From assembly GCA_024224595.1 (NCBI GenBank), contig JAAENI010000303.1, positions 1 to 36,157 of the forward strand: DNA of 36,157 nucleotides, read 5' to 3'. Position 1 is the stretch's first letter. Each line of letters starts with the position of its first letter. Positions 8,742 through 17,671 of this stretch are shown here, in pieces. Source of the DNA: Hyphomicrobiales bacterium (GTDB lineage: Bacteria; Pseudomonadota; Alphaproteobacteria; Rhizobiales; Rhizobiaceae). A model generated the notes under the pieces. That model saw only the letters and a list, made by a program, of their open reading frames with translations, was not told where the DNA came from and did no database searches. Made by a program: the position numbers and the translations under genes.

Positions 8742-9983
8742 CTATTTTGTGTAATCACGTTGATCTTCAATAATCAAACCGTCATTTGGCAAGGATGAAA
8801 CCTGTTCAATCCGACCTTTCATTTTGCAAATTATCGTCAATTTTTGCGCAATGTCCTGCAAATCTGCTTCACCCGAACTGGCGGTGACCTGAAGCGTCAT
8901 CGCATCTCCACCGTCCTGTCTTGAAACTAACAGTCGAGCGGCGCGAATGGACGGGCAGGATTTAACTATTTCGGCCACCTGTTTTGGATCGACAAACATA
9001 CCTTTTATTTTGGTACGTTGATCAGCACGACCCATCCAACCTTTGATGCGCATATTGGTACGACCACAAGGCGATGGCTCGTCCAATATGGCTGATAGGT
9101 CTCCGGTGCCAAAACGAATGAGTGGATAGGCTAAATTAAAATTTGTAACAACCAGTTCGCCGACTTCACCGGCAGGTAGGGGATCATTAGTCCCGGGTCG
9201 CACGATTTCGACAATCAGATCCTCGTTACAAATCATCCCTGGCAATACGACATCATCAACAGCGCTCTCATAGGCGATCACACCCAGATCAGCTGTGGCA
9301 TAGGCCTGCATGACTTTTACACCCCTATTGTTATATTCTTCACGCATTGAGGGAAACAAAGCACCTCCAGATACAATCCCTTTTTTGATTGAAGACAAGT
9401 CCTTAGCCATCTCATTGGCTTTATCCAGAATTGCCTTCAGATAATCCGGTGTCCCCGCGTATGCGTCCGGTTTGATGAATGCCGCGGCTTCAACCTGCAT
9501 CTCGGTATTGCCAATGCCCGCCGGAAAAATACGTGCGCCCATTGCCCGCGCTCCCTCATCCAGGATGAAGCCACCCGGTGTCATGTGGTAAGAAAGCGAA
9601 TTATGCACCAGATCACCTTTCCTAATACCTGCGGCAAAGAATGACCTTGCGGCCATCCATGGATCGATACCCGGTGCCTGGGGTTCCCATACCGGCCCCG
9701 GGGACATGAATATGCGCGAACCATCCAGAAATGAGGTATTGGCAAATCCGCCAAATGGCGGAACGTTTTGTTGTGCCTCCATCAATTCTGCTTTTCGCAA
9801 CACCGGAATTGAAGCCAGCGCCTCTCGTGTTTTGATTGTCGCGCAATCCAGATCTGCAAATCTTTTGCCCCAACTGGCTACTGTCGTCTTGGCTGAAAGA
9901 AGGTATTCAGGTAATCGCGCAAACAAATCCTGTTCTCTGGCTTCAATGCTGCGGGTTTCCAATTCGTCAAAAAACTCGTTCAT
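8742..9983 (-). CDS. PaaK-like AMP-forming ligase homologue (phenylacetate-CoA ligase family)
   Basis: The protein has 413 residues. AYATADLGVIAYES matches the A5 region, GELVVTNFNLAYPLIRFGTGDLS matches A7, and GRADQRTKIKGMFV matches the A8 hinge of phenylacetate-CoA ligases. The glycine/serine-rich nucleotide loop SSGTTGKP is absent: the equivalent place (about 91-101) reads IFMSPGPVWEP. It is therefore a divergent family member, either using a different phosphate loop or no longer an ordinary ligase. It is co-transcribed with livF upstream and the thioesterase downstream. Its substrate is presumably what the importer brings in or a derivative, which is inferred from context. Confidence 0.82.
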   Translation of the reverse strand: MNEFFDELETRSIEAREQDLFARLPEYLLSAKTTVASWGKRFADLDCATIKTREALASIPVLRKAELMEAQQNVPPFGGFANTSFLDGSRIFMSPGPVWEPQAPGIDPWMAARSFFAAGIRKGDLVHNSLSYHMTPGGFILDEGARAMGARIFPAGIGNTEMQVEAAAFIKPDAYAGTPDYLKAILDKANEMAKDLSSIKKGIVSGGALFPSMREEYNNRGVKVMQAYATADLGVIAYESAVDDVVLPGMICNEDLIVEIVRPGTNDPLPAGEVGELVVTNFNLAYPLIRFGTGDLSAILDEPSPCGRTNMRIKGWMGRADQRTKIKGMFVDPKQVAEIVKSCPSIRAARLLVSRQDGGDAMTLQVTASSGEADLQDIAQKLTIICKMKGRIEQVSSLPNDGLIIEDQRDYTK

Positions 9984-9994
9984 GATTTTCCCTC

Positions 9995-10444
9995 TCAGTA
10001 TTCCGAACGTATAGGCATATATCTGGTAATGGAGGCGGTAATTGTTTCAACATCACCCTCCAGTGCATCAAGGTCAATGGCCAGCGCCTGACCAGTACCG
10101 GCATTAGGCCAAAGATGAACAATGAGTTCAAATTCACTCTCCCTCTGACGCAATAGTATCTCTTTTATCAACTCCCATTCAACCAATCCGCGCCCCCAAC
10201 GTGTATCATTTATCCCTGTTGGCAGGACTGCGAGGACCACTTCATCACGAAAATACTGTAAGGCCATTCTTAACGAAAAGAACGCTAAGAAAATCAGTCC
10301 GGCAATCGCGGTAATGAGATCAGTATTAGGATTTCCGAGTCTCGTAAATACCATCCAGGTCAGACCTGTAACCATGGCAGTAAGGCTTAATGCGACGATC
10401 ATCGCCAACCAGAATTTCGTGCGTGAATAGCGGAATCGATTCAT
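9995..10444 (-). CDS. Small membrane protein of unknown function
   Basis: The protein has 149 residues. Two hydrophobic segments (about 12-33 and 40-58) are followed by a soluble C-terminal domain of about 90 residues with LPTGINDTRWGRGLVEWELIKEI and regular beta-like alternation. The layout resembles small bacterial proteins with two helices and a PH-like domain, but I do not recognise a named family. It lies 18 bases after livF and 11 bases before the PaaK-like gene, so it is part of the operon. A helper role for the transporter or acyl-CoA enzymes is possible but not supported by any motif. Confidence 0.75.
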   Translation of the reverse strand: MNRFRYSRTKFWLAMIVALSLTAMVTGLTWMVFTRLGNPNTDLITAIAGLIFLAFFSLRMALQYFRDEVVLAVLPTGINDTRWGRGLVEWELIKEILLRQRESEFELIVHLWPNAGTGQALAIDLDALEGDVETITASITRYMPIRSEY

Positions 10445-10462
10445 GAAGATCTGTATCGAAAA

Positions 10463-11299
10463 TCAGGCGAGCCAGCGTTTGCGGCGTTTATAATGTTTTA
10501 CATCACGAAACGATCGACGGCCTTCTCCGCCAACACCCAGATAGAATTCCTTCACATCCTCGTTTTCACGCAGTTCCTTTGCCTCACCGTCCATTACCAC
10601 CCGGCCTGATTCAAGAATATAGCCATAAGTCGCGTAACGCAAAGCAACATTGGTGTTTTGCTCGGCCAGTAAGAAAGTGACATCCTCTTTCTGATTGAGA
10701 GCATGAACGATTTCAAAGATTTCATCGACCAGTTGAGGAGCCAGACCCATTGATGGCTCATCCAGCAAAATCATTTTGGGGCGCGACATCAATGCACGAC
10801 CTACAGCACACATTTGTTGTTCGCCACCAGAGGTATAACCGGCAAGAGAACGGCGGCGTTCACGCAAACGCGGAAAATAATCATAAACCATTTCAAGGTC
10901 CCGTTTAATTGCTGCATTTCCTTCTTTTCGGGTAAAAGCACCAGTCAACAGATTTTCTTCGACCGACAAATGTTCAAAAACATGCCGACCTTCCATCACC
11001 TGAATACAACCTCTGCGAACAAGTTCATTGGGTGTTAGATTATGAATTTCTTGACCATCAAGGAGAATATTTCCCTTGGTGACAGCGCCGCGTTCACCAT
11101 GCAGCAGATTTGAAATTGCCCGCAAAGTGGTGGTCTTACCGGCACCATTGGCCCCAAGAATTGCGACAATTCCGCCTTTTGGTACAGTCAGAGAAACCCC
11201 TTTGAGAACCAATATCACGTGGTTGTAAATCACTTCAATATTGTTCACCTGGAGAATATCCTGTGTATTCAGCGGTTCGATATTTTCAGCGATGCTCAT
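10463..11299 (-). CDS. livF: Branched-chain-type ABC importer ATPase LivF
   Basis: The protein has 278 residues from the ATG at 11299. The track start (11317) is a TTG and the AGGAAG ribosome-binding site lies between the two. Walker A is GANGAGKTT (49-57), the signature is SGGEQQM, and Walker B is MILLDEPSMGL. LAEQNTNVAL contains the LivF-type Q-rich H-loop variant. It has a basic C-terminal tail (HYKRRKRWLA) longer than in amino-acid LivF proteins. I associate such tails with importers linked to acyl-CoA synthetases, from memory. It powers import together with LivG. Confidence 0.93.
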   Translation of the reverse strand: MSIAENIEPLNTQDILQVNNIEVIYNHVILVLKGVSLTVPKGGIVAILGANGAGKTTTLRAISNLLHGERGAVTKGNILLDGQEIHNLTPNELVRRGCIQVMEGRHVFEHLSVEENLLTGAFTRKEGNAAIKRDLEMVYDYFPRLRERRRSLAGYTSGGEQQMCAVGRALMSRPKMILLDEPSMGLAPQLVDEIFEIVHALNQKEDVTFLLAEQNTNVALRYATYGYILESGRVVMDGEAKELRENEDVKEFYLGVGGEGRRSFRDVKHYKRRKRWLA

Positions 11300-11337
11300 G
11301 GGAAATTTCTTCCTCAAATATACTCAATTATGGCAAC

Positions 11338-11361
11338 CGGCCCCAAATTATTGTGGGGCCG
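11338..11361. terminator. Perfect 8-bp GC-rich hairpin between livK and livF
   Basis: CGGCCCCA and TGGGGCCG pair perfectly around an 8-base AT loop in the 83-base gap after livK. No T-run follows on the minus strand, so it more likely stabilises the 3' end of the livK part of the mRNA than stops transcription fully. Similar hairpins after binding-protein genes raise their level relative to downstream genes. Confidence 0.55.
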
Positions 11362-11382
11362 ATTGGTATTATTTAAGAAAAT

Positions 11383-12687
11383 TCATGAACAAGTCTGAGT
11401 TTTCCAGTCTGGTTTGTCAGCAATATATTTTGCTGCGGCTTCTTCGAGCAATGGCCGGATAACATCTGTTTCCGGTGAGATTGGTTCAGAGATTTTTTCC
11501 CAGGCCGAACCGTTCCATTGTTGAACGAAGATACCACCGCCACCTTCATGGTCCTTGCAGGAGGCCTTAATTGGAGCCATAAACCCTTCCAGACCAAGTT
11601 CTTTAAGACGGTCTGCACTCAGGTTAAATGTTTCCAATCCCAGCCGCATATCGGCACCATTGATAACTTTTTTCCCGGTAGATTTTTGAGCAGCCATAAT
11701 CGCTTCAGCTACGATCACGGCATTGGCAACAGCGCGATTATAGAGTACATCGCCAACCTGATCTCTGTCAGTCGTCTGTGTACTTTTCCCGGCATCAAGA
11801 ACATGCGTAAAAATGTCTTTGATCGCAGGGAAGTCAGTGCCAATACCCGAGAAGTTAGCAGCTAGATAGCCTTTGCCGATTTTACCAACGGGAGCAAGAT
11901 CAGCATCCGCTCCTGCCCACCAGTTACCAATGAAATGATCCATGGGAAATCTGATTTTGGCGGCTTCCTTGATCGCAGTTGAGTTCATTGCACCCCAACC
12001 CCACATGATCATCCAATCGGGTTTTTCTTTACGCACATTCAGCCAATGAGATGACTGGTTCTGCATTTCTTTACCGGCTACAGGAAATCTGGCAATTGAA
12101 AAACCCATTGATTTGGATAGTTTCTCCAAAAGTGGCAGAGGTTCACGACCATAGCCGACATCAAGATAAATATATCCAATTTTCTTGCCTTTGACCCCGC
12201 CTTTTGAATCTATGTATTTCAAAATTGCGGATAATTGGCTCCAATAGGTTGTCGGATAATTGAACCCCCAGGGAAACTTTTCGCCAACAGCGGTAGCTGA
12301 CAATCCATAGCCCATCGAGAACACTGGAATTTGATCAACAGGCGCTTTGGGAACCAATTGCAAAGTTATCCCAGTGGACATTGGATTATAGACCAAAGCA
12401 TTTTTGGATTTAGTGGATTCATAACATTCGACGCCTTTTTGGCTGTTATAACCTGTTTCGCACTCTTCAACGACAACTTTTACTCCACCAATACCACCAT
12501 CTCGCTCATTTAGCATAGTCATATAGTCTGAAAAGCCATTGGCAATGGGCACTCCACCACCAGCGTATGGCCCTGTACGGTAACTAAGCGAAGGCAGATA
12601 AAGAGTATCTTCTGCATAAGCATTATTCACCTGCGCACCAGATACCATTGCGACAGCAACTGCACCAAATATAAGTTTTTTGAACAT
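11383..12687 (-). CDS. livK: Periplasmic substrate-binding protein of the LivFGHMK-type importer
   Basis: The protein has 434 residues. Residues 1-25 form a signal peptide (MFKKLIFGAVAVAMVSG...AYA), with likely cleavage after AYA. The mature part has the type I periplasmic binding fold; SYRTGPYAGGGVPIANGFSDYM and IKVVVEE-like segments match the Leu/Ile/Val-binding family. At about 410 mature residues it is longer than LivJ/LivK (about 345), as is common in homologues binding aromatic or fatty carboxylates. Ligand cannot be read from sequence, but co-transcription with an acyl-CoA synthetase argues for a carboxylic acid rather than an amino acid. RBS GGGAGG precedes the start. Confidence 0.92.
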   Translation of the reverse strand: MFKKLIFGAVAVAMVSGAQVNNAYAEDTLYLPSLSYRTGPYAGGGVPIANGFSDYMTMLNERDGGIGGVKVVVEECETGYNSQKGVECYESTKSKNALVYNPMSTGITLQLVPKAPVDQIPVFSMGYGLSATAVGEKFPWGFNYPTTYWSQLSAILKYIDSKGGVKGKKIGYIYLDVGYGREPLPLLEKLSKSMGFSIARFPVAGKEMQNQSSHWLNVRKEKPDWMIMWGWGAMNSTAIKEAAKIRFPMDHFIGNWWAGADADLAPVGKIGKGYLAANFSGIGTDFPAIKDIFTHVLDAGKSTQTTDRDQVGDVLYNRAVANAVIVAEAIMAAQKSTGKKVINGADMRLGLETFNLSADRLKELGLEGFMAPIKASCKDHEGGGGIFVQQWNGSAWEKISEPISPETDVIRPLLEEAAAKYIADKPDWKTQTCS

Positions 12688-12754
12688 TTAAGTTCCTCCC
12701 TAGACTCTGCGGACTTGCGTTAGTGCAATCCGCTTCACCACTTGAAACCAATCA

Positions 12755-12790
12755 TTAAAAACATGGCAAGCCAGGTTTCTCAGCCTGCCA
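12755..12790 (-). terminator. Hairpin with T-run between livM and livK
   Basis: On the minus strand TGGCAGGC pairs with GCTTGCCA (8 bp including one G-T pair) around an 11-base loop, followed by TGTTTTTAAT. It lies in the 153-base gap after livM. It could be a weak terminator, leaving livK-livF with its own promoter in the remaining ~65 bases. Partial read-through would keep the operon together. Confidence 0.55.
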
Positions 12791-12840
12791 GTTATTGTTA
12801 ACCTCTGCGAAAATCAACGTAGAGGATTGGTGCGCGCATC

Positions 12841-13917
12841 CTAATATGGAAATGGCCACACACGCAATTTTTGTTTAGCCAACCCCCAGAGCCTGGCAAG
12901 ACCATGGGGTTCAACGATAAGAAAGAAAATAATCAAGCCACCAATAATCATGAAATTTACATGTTCAATTGTGGCAGCATTGATATCCAATCCAAATGTT
13001 CGCGGGATAGCGCGTAGTATTACGGGCAATATCCATATGAAGGCAGCACCCAGGAACGATCCAACCAGGGATCCCAAACCTCCGATTACCACCATGAACA
13101 ATATCAAAAATGAATGATTGATATCGAAGCTTTCAACCTCTGCTGCCCCTAACCAGAAAAACACCATCATAGCACCGGCCACACCGCAATAAAACGATGA
13201 CACCGCAAACGCTGAAAGTTTGGCGTTTAACGGGCGAATTCCCATCAACTCGGCAGCGATATCCATGTCACGAATCATCATCCATGCACGACCAATACGA
13301 CCATGAATGATATTTGATGCAATCCAAGTCATCACGACAACTATTGCCAAAACTATCAGATATCGTGTCGTTGGTGTTGCCGATGCCCCGGTTGCTATGA
13401 TGCCGAAGACTTCTCGTTGCGGAACTTCGATCGCACCTGAATCATTATAATTGTACAACCATGGAATACGAATGAAGCACCACTCCAGAAAAAATTGTGC
13501 GGCAAGTGTCGTAACCACGAGATAGAACCCTTTGATGCGCAAGGAAGGTAGTCCAAACAACATACCAATTACCGCCGAAAAGAAACCCGAGGAAATAATC
13601 AGAACGATAATATTAATATCCGGAAAAATTGTTGTCAGCTTGTAACAGGCATAAGCTCCCACTCCCATGAATGCACCGGTTCCAAGCGAAATCTGCCCGG
13701 TATATCCCACGAGAATATTGAGACCAATGGCGGCCAACGAAAAAATCAAAAACGGAATCATCATAGAAGTGATAAAAAAGTCATTGCCAAATACGGGAAT
13801 GGCTACAAAGGCGATCAACAAATAGATTGCGATCGCCATCCTGTCCTGAAAGATAGGGAATATTGCCTGATCAGCTTTATATGTTGTTTTGAATTGACCT
13901 GCTTCACGGTAAAACAT
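12841..13917 (-). CDS. livM: Branched-chain-type ABC importer permease LivM
   Basis: The protein has 358 residues and at least eight hydrophobic helices. AAIGLNILVGYTGQISLGTGAFMGVGAYA (about 62-90) is the LivM/LivH family core. GRAWMMIRDMDIAAELMGI (about 210-228) is the cytoplasmic coupling loop that contacts the ATPase. VVIGGLGSLVGSFLGA is the conserved late motif. It starts 6 bases after livH, so the two permease genes are tightly linked and should form the heterodimeric channel. Confidence 0.93.
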   Translation of the reverse strand: MFYREAGQFKTTYKADQAIFPIFQDRMAIAIYLLIAFVAIPVFGNDFFITSMMIPFLIFSLAAIGLNILVGYTGQISLGTGAFMGVGAYACYKLTTIFPDINIIVLIISSGFFSAVIGMLFGLPSLRIKGFYLVVTTLAAQFFLEWCFIRIPWLYNYNDSGAIEVPQREVFGIIATGASATPTTRYLIVLAIVVVMTWIASNIIHGRIGRAWMMIRDMDIAAELMGIRPLNAKLSAFAVSSFYCGVAGAMMVFFWLGAAEVESFDINHSFLILFMVVIGGLGSLVGSFLGAAFIWILPVILRAIPRTFGLDINAATIEHVNFMIIGGLIIFFLIVEPHGLARLWGLAKQKLRVWPFPY

Positions 13918-13923
13918 CGTTCG

Positions 13924-14880
13924 TTACACCCTCTCGATTATTTTTTCGCCAAACAATCCCTGGGGTCTGAACAGCAGGAATATCAGTGCAACAACATAGG
14001 CAAACCAGCCTTCAACGCCGCCGCCCAATAAGCCTCCCCAATAAACTTCAAACAGTTTTTCGCTAAACCCAACAATCAGGCCGCCAATAATGGCGCCGGG
14101 AACTGAGGTAAATCCACCCAGGATCAATACCGGCAGGGCTTTCAACGCAACGATTTGCAAGGCAAATGAAACATCAGAGCGCGCACCCCACATAATCCCG
14201 GTTGCAAGCGCAACGATGCCGGCGGCAAACCAGACAATTGCCCAGATTTGATTGAGTGATATTCCAACAGACAATGCCGCCTGATGATCATCGGCTACGG
14301 CCCTGAGGGCGCGGCCAATGCGGGTCTTGGAAAAGAATAATGCCAGGCCAATGACCAGAATTGCTGCAATCAGTGCAGCAGCGATATCCAGATGCTGAAG
14401 AATAACAATGTCATCAAATATATCGATTACCGATGAGCCGGTAGGCAAACCCAATTCTTCTGTTATCATTGATTTTGGTTCACCACCAAATATAAACTCC
14501 CCAAAACCGATGAGGAAATAAGACAGTCCGATCGTCGCCATAAATAATATGAGATCCGGCTGATTGACCAATTTGCGCAACACCACACGCTCAACCGTCC
14601 AGGCCAAAGCACCCATTACTGCCAGCGCTAAAAATAGAGAGACGTAGGCAGGAAGCCCAGCGGCGTGAAACCCAACCAAAGATAGGGCAGCAAAAACCAC
14701 CATGATCCCCTGAGCAAAGTTAAAAACCCCGGACGCCTTGAATATCAAAACAAATCCCAGTGCCAACAGAGAATAGAGTGTACCGGCAACAAATCCTTCC
14801 CACAAAACCTGCAATAAGAATGCGGGACCATTGGCCATTTCCTCAAATGGGTACTGGAAAATCCCTTTCAACAGTTCCAT
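13924..14880 (-). CDS. livH: Branched-chain-type ABC importer permease LivH
   Basis: The protein has 318 residues with multiple membrane helices. GTLYSLLALGFVLIFKASGVFNFAQG (about 34-59) is the LivH N-terminal signature. GRALRAVADDHQAALSVGI (about 188-206) is the coupling loop. LPVLILGGFTSVPGAIIGGL follows. The start ATG shares its A with the TGA stop of livG (TGATG), which indicates translational coupling. It is somewhat longer than E. coli LivH (308 residues) at the N-terminus. Confidence 0.93.
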   Translation of the reverse strand: MELLKGIFQYPFEEMANGPAFLLQVLWEGFVAGTLYSLLALGFVLIFKASGVFNFAQGIMVVFAALSLVGFHAAGLPAYVSLFLALAVMGALAWTVERVVLRKLVNQPDLILFMATIGLSYFLIGFGEFIFGGEPKSMITEELGLPTGSSVIDIFDDIVILQHLDIAAALIAAILVIGLALFFSKTRIGRALRAVADDHQAALSVGISLNQIWAIVWFAAGIVALATGIMWGARSDVSFALQIVALKALPVLILGGFTSVPGAIIGGLIVGFSEKLFEVYWGGLLGGGVEGWFAYVVALIFLLFRPQGLFGEKIIERV

Positions 14881-15680
14881 CAGTGGGCTACCCCCAGATA
14901 CGCATCTATAACATTTTGATCGGCCTGCACTTGGGCTGGCAAGCCATCAGCAATTTTTTTGCCGTAATCCAGTACAACTATTCGATCCGCCAGATCCATC
15001 ACCACTCCCATATCATGCTCGATCAGTGCAATAGTTGTGCCAAATTGCTGATTGACGTCGATAATGAACCGGCTCATATCTTCTTTTTCTTCCAGATTCA
15101 TTCCGGCCATCGGCTCGTCCAACAATAATAAAGAAGGCTCTGCAGCAAGTGCCCTTCCAAGTTCAACCCGCTTTTGCAATCCATAAGGTAGTTGGCCGAC
15201 GGGTGTCTTGCGAATTGGTTCGATTTCAAGAAAATCTATGATTTCCTCTACTGCACGCCGATGTTCAATTTCTTCGTTCAGCGCAGGGCCATATCTGAAC
15301 ATCTGCCAAAAGAAATTCTTGTGCATTTTCAGTGAGCGACCGGCCATTATATTATCCAACGTCGACATGCCGGCAAATAATGCAACGTTCTGGAAAGTAC
15401 GCGATATACCCTGACAGGCCGCCATATAAGGACGCATTTTGCGACGCTCTTCACCCAGAAATGTAATCGTGCCTACCTGTGGATGATAAAATCCGTTGAT
15501 GACATTCAACATGGAAGTCTTACCGGCACCATTTGGACCAATAATTGCCCGAATTTCGCCTTTGGTAATATCAAAAGAGATATCCTGAATGGCCTTCACG
15601 CCACCAAATGACAATGAAATATCATCGACATGCAAAAGTTCTTCGCCAGTGGCGATATCAGCAACGGTTTTGAGACTCAT
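14880..15680 (-). CDS. livG: Branched-chain-type ABC importer ATPase LivG
   Basis: The protein has 266 residues. Walker A is GPNGAGKTS (about 48-56), the signature is LPYGLQKRVELGRAL, which is the LivG variant of LSGGQ, and Walker B is LLLLDEPMAGM. IALIEHDMGVVMDLADRI carries the H-loop histidine. It overlaps the acyl-CoA synthetase gene upstream by 4 bases (ATGA) and livH downstream by 1 base. This argues strongly that transport and activation of the same substrate are made together. Confidence 0.94.
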   Translation of the reverse strand: MSLKTVADIATGEELLHVDDISLSFGGVKAIQDISFDITKGEIRAIIGPNGAGKTSMLNVINGFYHPQVGTITFLGEERRKMRPYMAACQGISRTFQNVALFAGMSTLDNIMAGRSLKMHKNFFWQMFRYGPALNEEIEHRRAVEEIIDFLEIEPIRKTPVGQLPYGLQKRVELGRALAAEPSLLLLDEPMAGMNLEEKEDMSRFIIDVNQQFGTTIALIEHDMGVVMDLADRIVVLDYGKKIADGLPAQVQADQNVIDAYLGVAH

Positions 15681-17671
15681 TCAGCAGCCTCCTTATGAGT
15701 AGCCGCAGCAAATTTCTTTACGTCGCGTATTTCGACCGTTGCCGAAATATTACCTTTGCGGCCGTCCTCAAATATGACCTCGGTATCAACGTACTTTTGC
15801 GTTGAACCATCATAAATTGCTTCAATCAGAGGTGCATAGCGTTCTGAAATAAAACTTCTCCGTACTTTCAATGTTCGGGTTAATTCGCCGTCATCAGCAT
15901 CCAGTTCTTTATGCAATACGAGGAACCGGGCGATTTGGGAGCCTGCCATCATCTCTTCTTGAGATAGATCGCGATTGACCTGTTCGATATGCTCTTCCAT
16001 CATTTCATAGACCTGTGGATGAGCCGCCAGTTCCTGGTAACTGGCATAGGAAATGTTGTTGCGTTCAGCCCAGTTGCCAACAGAAGTCAAATCAATATTG
16101 ACGATTACGCCACAAAAATCGTGCCCATCACCAAAAGCCACGGCTTCCTTCACATTCGGGAAAAACTTGAGTTTATTCTCAATATATTTGGGCGCAAACA
16201 ATGAACCATCATTCAACTTTCCAACATCTTTTGCCCGGTCAATAATTCTCAAATGACCGTCATCATCAATGAAACCAGCATCACCGGTATGGACCCATCC
16301 ATCCTTGGTTTTTGTTTCTTTGGTTGATTTATCGTTTTTATAATAACCCACAAAAACACCTGGGGAACGATACATAACTTCGCCTGAATTAGCGATTTCA
16401 ATTTCTACACCCGGCGTTGGTCGACCAACAGTTTCTGCACGAATTTCACCATCGGGTTGCGCAGAGATATATACGGAAGCTTCTGTCTGGCCATAAAGCT
16501 GTTTGAGGTTCAAACCCAGTGAGCGATAAAATTTAAAAATCTCGGGCCCAATGGCTTCACCGGCGGTATAGGCGACCTTCACATTGGTAAAGCCCATCCG
16601 ATTCTTGAGCGGACCGTAAACCAACAATTCACCCGCAAAATATTTTAACCGGTCAACAAACGCCACGTTGTCGCCATTGAGAATTTTTTCTCCGAACTTG
16701 TTGGCGTGATCAAGAAAATAGTGAAACATTTTTTTCTTGAAATTCCCGGCATCATCCATTCGAACCATAATTGCCGTTAGCAGATTTTCAAATACACGTG
16801 GCGGGGCAAAGAAATAAGTCGGTGCAATTTCCCGTCTGTCTTCATCAACTGTTTCGGCGCTTTCAGGGCAGCAAACACAATAACCGGATGCAAATGCCTG
16901 ACCATAGGAAAATACATGATCGCCAACCCAGGCAAGCGGCAGATAAGCAACGACCTGCTCTTTCTCGTCAAATTTGTCAAATTCGTTGGCACTAATTGCT
17001 GTTTTGACCATGTTATCATTTGACAACATTACCCCTTTCGGGCGACCTGTTGTGCCGGATGTATATAACATGACAGCAAGATCACTGCCTTTGGCCTTGT
17101 TGATGTCTTTTATCCATTTTTCGCCTGCATTAGCGGCTAACAACTCTTCTCCCAATTTTTGTACTTCGACGAACGAAATGAGATTATCAGCCTCATAATC
17201 CCTCATCCCCCGATTTTCATCGTAAATGATTGTCTTGAGCGATTTCAGTTTGTCACCCATTGATAGCACTTTGTCGACCTGCTCCTGATCCTGGCAAATT
17301 GCCATGATCGTTTCGGCATGTTCCAGAACATATTCCATCTCTTCGGCAATCGAATCAGAATAAATTGGTACGGGCACAGCTCCCAATGCCTGCGCTGCAC
17401 AAAACGTCCAATACAGTCTGGGCCGATTGCCTCCAATCAATGCGATTTTCTGACCCTTTTTAAGGCCAAGCTTCTTCAATCCAAGTGAAAATGCGCGAAT
17501 TTCATCGTGCATCTGTAACCAGGTCCAGCTTTGCCAAATACCAAAATCCTTATGGCGCATAGCCGGCCTATCGGCAAAACGTTTGGCATTGAGAAGCAAA
17601 TACTGTGGAAAGGTGTCAAGCGCATCATTAGAAAGCCCTGCGCCACGCACTTCAAGTTTATCTGAAGACAT
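15677..17671 (-). CDS. Long-chain-type AMP-forming acyl-CoA synthetase linked to the importer
   Basis: The product is 664 residues from the ATG at 17671. The track start (17845) adds 58 residues with no family resemblance that lie over palindromic upstream DNA, whereas GGGAGGAG precedes 17671. MLYTSGTTGRPKGVM is the AMP-binding P-loop, YGQTEAS is motif A5, and TGDAGFIDDDGHLRIIDRAKD covers A7-A8. The size fits FadD15/FAA-type synthetases. It forms acyl-CoA from a free carboxylic acid, ATP and CoA on the cytoplasmic side. It is the first gene of the operon, so the compound is probably trapped as a CoA thioester immediately after import. Substrate is unknown. Confidence 0.92.
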   Translation of the reverse strand: MSSDKLEVRGAGLSNDALDTFPQYLLLNAKRFADRPAMRHKDFGIWQSWTWLQMHDEIRAFSLGLKKLGLKKGQKIALIGGNRPRLYWTFCAAQALGAVPVPIYSDSIAEEMEYVLEHAETIMAICQDQEQVDKVLSMGDKLKSLKTIIYDENRGMRDYEADNLISFVEVQKLGEELLAANAGEKWIKDINKAKGSDLAVMLYTSGTTGRPKGVMLSNDNMVKTAISANEFDKFDEKEQVVAYLPLAWVGDHVFSYGQAFASGYCVCCPESAETVDEDRREIAPTYFFAPPRVFENLLTAIMVRMDDAGNFKKKMFHYFLDHANKFGEKILNGDNVAFVDRLKYFAGELLVYGPLKNRMGFTNVKVAYTAGEAIGPEIFKFYRSLGLNLKQLYGQTEASVYISAQPDGEIRAETVGRPTPGVEIEIANSGEVMYRSPGVFVGYYKNDKSTKETKTKDGWVHTGDAGFIDDDGHLRIIDRAKDVGKLNDGSLFAPKYIENKLKFFPNVKEAVAFGDGHDFCGVIVNIDLTSVGNWAERNNISYASYQELAAHPQVYEMMEEHIEQVNRDLSQEEMMAGSQIARFLVLHKELDADDGELTRTLKVRRSFISERYAPLIEAIYDGSTQKYVDTEVIFEDGRKGNISATVEIRDVKKFAAATHKEAAE

